Positions 62,650 to 64,000 of a stretch of 64,000 nt of DNA are shown in pieces (position 1 is the first letter of the stretch; every line of letters begins with the position of its first letter). The notes under the pieces were generated by a model that saw only the letters and a program-made list of their open reading frames with translations, was not told where the DNA came from and ran no database searches. The position numbers and the translations under genes were made by a program. The stretch comes from Pseudomonas sp. Au-Pse12 (lineage in GTDB: Bacteria; Pseudomonadota; Gammaproteobacteria; Pseudomonadales; Pseudomonadaceae), in contig NZ_JAJTTH010000002.1 of assembly GCF_021341665.1 (NCBI RefSeq), forward strand, positions 372,001 through 436,000, read 5' to 3'.

Positions 62650-63452
62650 GGCTTGCTGCGTTCGGACGGGCGGCGCACGCCGGCAACGATCTTGTCCACC
62701 GCCTTGGTCGCCGCCACCATGCCGAAGGTCGCGGTCACCATCATCACCGCGCCAAAACCGCCGGCGCAGTCGAGCTTGACCCCATCGCCGACAAAACTCT
62801 TCTGCAGGCAGATGCTGCCGTCCGGCTTTGGATAACGCAGCTGCTCGGTGGAAAACACGCAGGGCACGCTGTAATGCCGGGTCACGGTACGTGAAAAACC
62901 ATAGTCGCGGCGCAGGGTGGAGCGCACCTTGGAGGCCAGCGGGTCATTGAAGGTACGGTTCAGGTCGCAGACCTGGATCAGCGTCGGGTCGATCTGCCCG
63001 CCGGCGCCGCCGGTGGTGATGATCTGGATCTTGCGCCGCTTGCACCAGGCAATCAGCGCCGCCTTGGCGTTGACGCTGTCGATGCAGTCGATCACGCAGT
63101 CGATGTTCGGGGTGATGTATTCGGCCATGGTCTCGCGGGTGACGAAATCCGCCACCGCGTGCACGCTGCAGTCCGGGTTGATACCGCGCAGGCGCTCGGC
63201 CATGACCTCGACCTTGGGTTTGCCCACGGTGCTGTCCAGAGCATGCAGCTGACGGTTGCTGTTGCTGACGCAAACGTCGTCGAGGTCGAACAGCGAGATC
63301 TCGCCCACCCCGCAGCGGGCGATGGCTTCCGCCGCCCAGGAACCGACTCCGCCAACCCCGACGATCGCCACATGGGCCGCCCGCAGCCGCTCCAGGCCTT
63401 CAATGCCATACAAACGGGCGACACCGGCAAACCGTGGATCTTCTGTACTCAT
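62643..63452 (-). CDS. tcdA: tRNA threonylcarbamoyladenosine dehydratase TcdA
   Basis: 269 residues from the ATG at 63452 (MSTEDPRFAGVARLYGIEGL). An E1-like, ATP-dependent enzyme that dehydrates t6A37 of tRNA to cyclic t6A. Adenylation motif VAIVGVGGVGSWAAEAIARC near residues 31-50, then LFDLDDVCVSNSNRQLHALD. The family usually works with the CsdA-CsdE sulfur relay, encoded convergently next to it, which supports both assignments. Confidence 0.96.
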   Translation of the reverse strand: MSTEDPRFAGVARLYGIEGLERLRAAHVAIVGVGGVGSWAAEAIARCGVGEISLFDLDDVCVSNSNRQLHALDSTVGKPKVEVMAERLRGINPDCSVHAVADFVTRETMAEYITPNIDCVIDCIDSVNAKAALIAWCKRRKIQIITTGGAGGQIDPTLIQVCDLNRTFNDPLASKVRSTLRRDYGFSRTVTRHYSVPCVFSTEQLRYPKPDGSICLQKSFVGDGVKLDCAGGFGAVMMVTATFGMVAATKAVDKIVAGVRRPSERSKPL

Positions 63453-63669
63453 GACCATCACCTAAAAAACCGGCGCGCATTATAGGGCTGGGAAGCGACA
63501 AGTTTTAAGCCACAAGCTACAAGTTAAGAACTAAAACCCGAATACAGTGCCCAAGGTCTGGCTTTCCTCTGTGCGCTGTACGCTCAGTTGAGGGCCGGTG
63601 TAGGATGCCCGCCGTTTGGCGCCTGCCAACCCTTCCCTCGTTCCACACCTTTTGGAACCCGAAATAGCT

Positions 63670-64000
63670 ATGTCATCGCGTAAATTTGGACTCAACTTGG
63701 TGATAGTGCTGGCGATTGCCGCGCTGTTCACCGGCTTCTGGGCGCTGATCAATCGCCCGGTATCGGCCCCCGACTGGCCGGAACAGATCTCCGGTTTTTC
63801 CTACTCGCCTTTCCAGCAGGGCCAGTTCCCGCAGAAAGACCAGTACCCGTCCGACGATGAAATGCGTCGCGACCTGGAGATCATGAGCAAGCTGACGGAC
63901 AACATCCGTACCTATTCGGTGGATGGCAGCCTGCAGGATATTCCCAAGCTGGCGGAAGAGTTCGGCCTGCGCGTGACCCTGGGTATCTGGATCAGCCCGG
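63670..64000 (+). CDS. Start of a GH17-type / beta-glucan synthesis protein, partial
   Basis: Open from the ATG at 63670 to the window end (110 codons). N-terminal signal anchor at about 7-28 (GLNLVIVLAIAALFTGFWAL) is followed by PEQISGFSYSPFQQGQFPQK and a DEMRRDLEIMSKLTDNIRTY segment, then FGLRVTLGIWISP. The start of a (beta/alpha)8 barrel with FSYSPF...IRTYS is typical of GH17-like proteins, often annotated as beta-(1-6)-glucan synthase or fused to a GT2 domain in Pseudomonas. Catalytic residues are beyond the edge, so the exact role is uncertain. Confidence 0.7.
   Translation, partial: MSSRKFGLNLVIVLAIAALFTGFWALINRPVSAPDWPEQISGFSYSPFQQGQFPQKDQYPSDDEMRRDLEIMSKLTDNIRTYSVDGSLQDIPKLAEEFGLRVTLGIWISP

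Overview
The window is a chromosomal segment of a fluorescent Pseudomonas, most likely from the P. fluorescens/protegens/chlororaphis group. Evidence is the gene order mutS-fdxA-rsmZ-rpoS-nlpD-pcm-surE-truD-ispF, the long lipid A/envelope block from dnaE to frr, the GC-rich codon use, and Pseudomonas-style REP palindromes. Almost everything is conserved housekeeping DNA; the accessory part is the first 14 kb.

Region 1 (1-14.1 kb, minus strand): an R-type tailocin (phage-tail bacteriocin) locus. The gene order matches the P. aeruginosa R-pyocin: holin, unknown, baseplate V, W, J, I, tail fibre, fibre chaperone, sheath, tube, tail chaperone E, tape measure, U, X. It is cut off at the left edge inside gene X. 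I see no capsid, portal, terminase or integrase genes. A LexA-like self-cleaving repressor (PrtR type) sits next to mutS, where tailocin clusters are known to lie in P. fluorescens-group strains. Points of interest are a prfB-like +1 frameshift site (CTT TGA) in gene E, a tail fibre with three near-identical collar modules, and a control region in which a repressor-type promoter drives only a 53-codon ORF closed by a terminator before a second promoter for the structural operon. No prtN-like activator is seen.

Region 2 (14.2-26.1 kb): mutS and fdxA (plus strand), the GGA-rich RNA rsmZ with a candidate GacA upstream site, then rpoS, nlpD, pcm, surE, truD, ispF (minus strand). The glutathione-dependent formaldehyde detoxification pair adhC-fghA follows, with a divergent LysR regulator.

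Region 3 (26.1-52.3 kb, all minus): ispD-ftsB, eno, kdsA-pyrG, tilS, accA, dnaE, rnhB-lpxB-lpxA-fabZ-lpxD-skp-bamA-rseP-dxr-cdsA-uppS-frr-pyrH, then tsf and rpsB. This block joins isoprenoid, phospholipid and lipid A synthesis with outer-membrane protein assembly and translation factors; many genes overlap by 1-4 bases, which suggests coupled translation.

Region 4 (52.7-64 kb): map, glnD, dapC (plus), a CPA1-type Na+/H+ antiporter (minus), an ArsC/YffB-like reductase, dapD, csdA, csdE (plus), tcdA (minus), and the start of a glucan-synthesis/GH17-type protein cut by the right edge. CsdA, CsdE and TcdA belong to one pathway (sulfur transfer and cyclic t6A formation on tRNA).

No tRNA, rRNA, CRISPR array, IS element or integrase was found.
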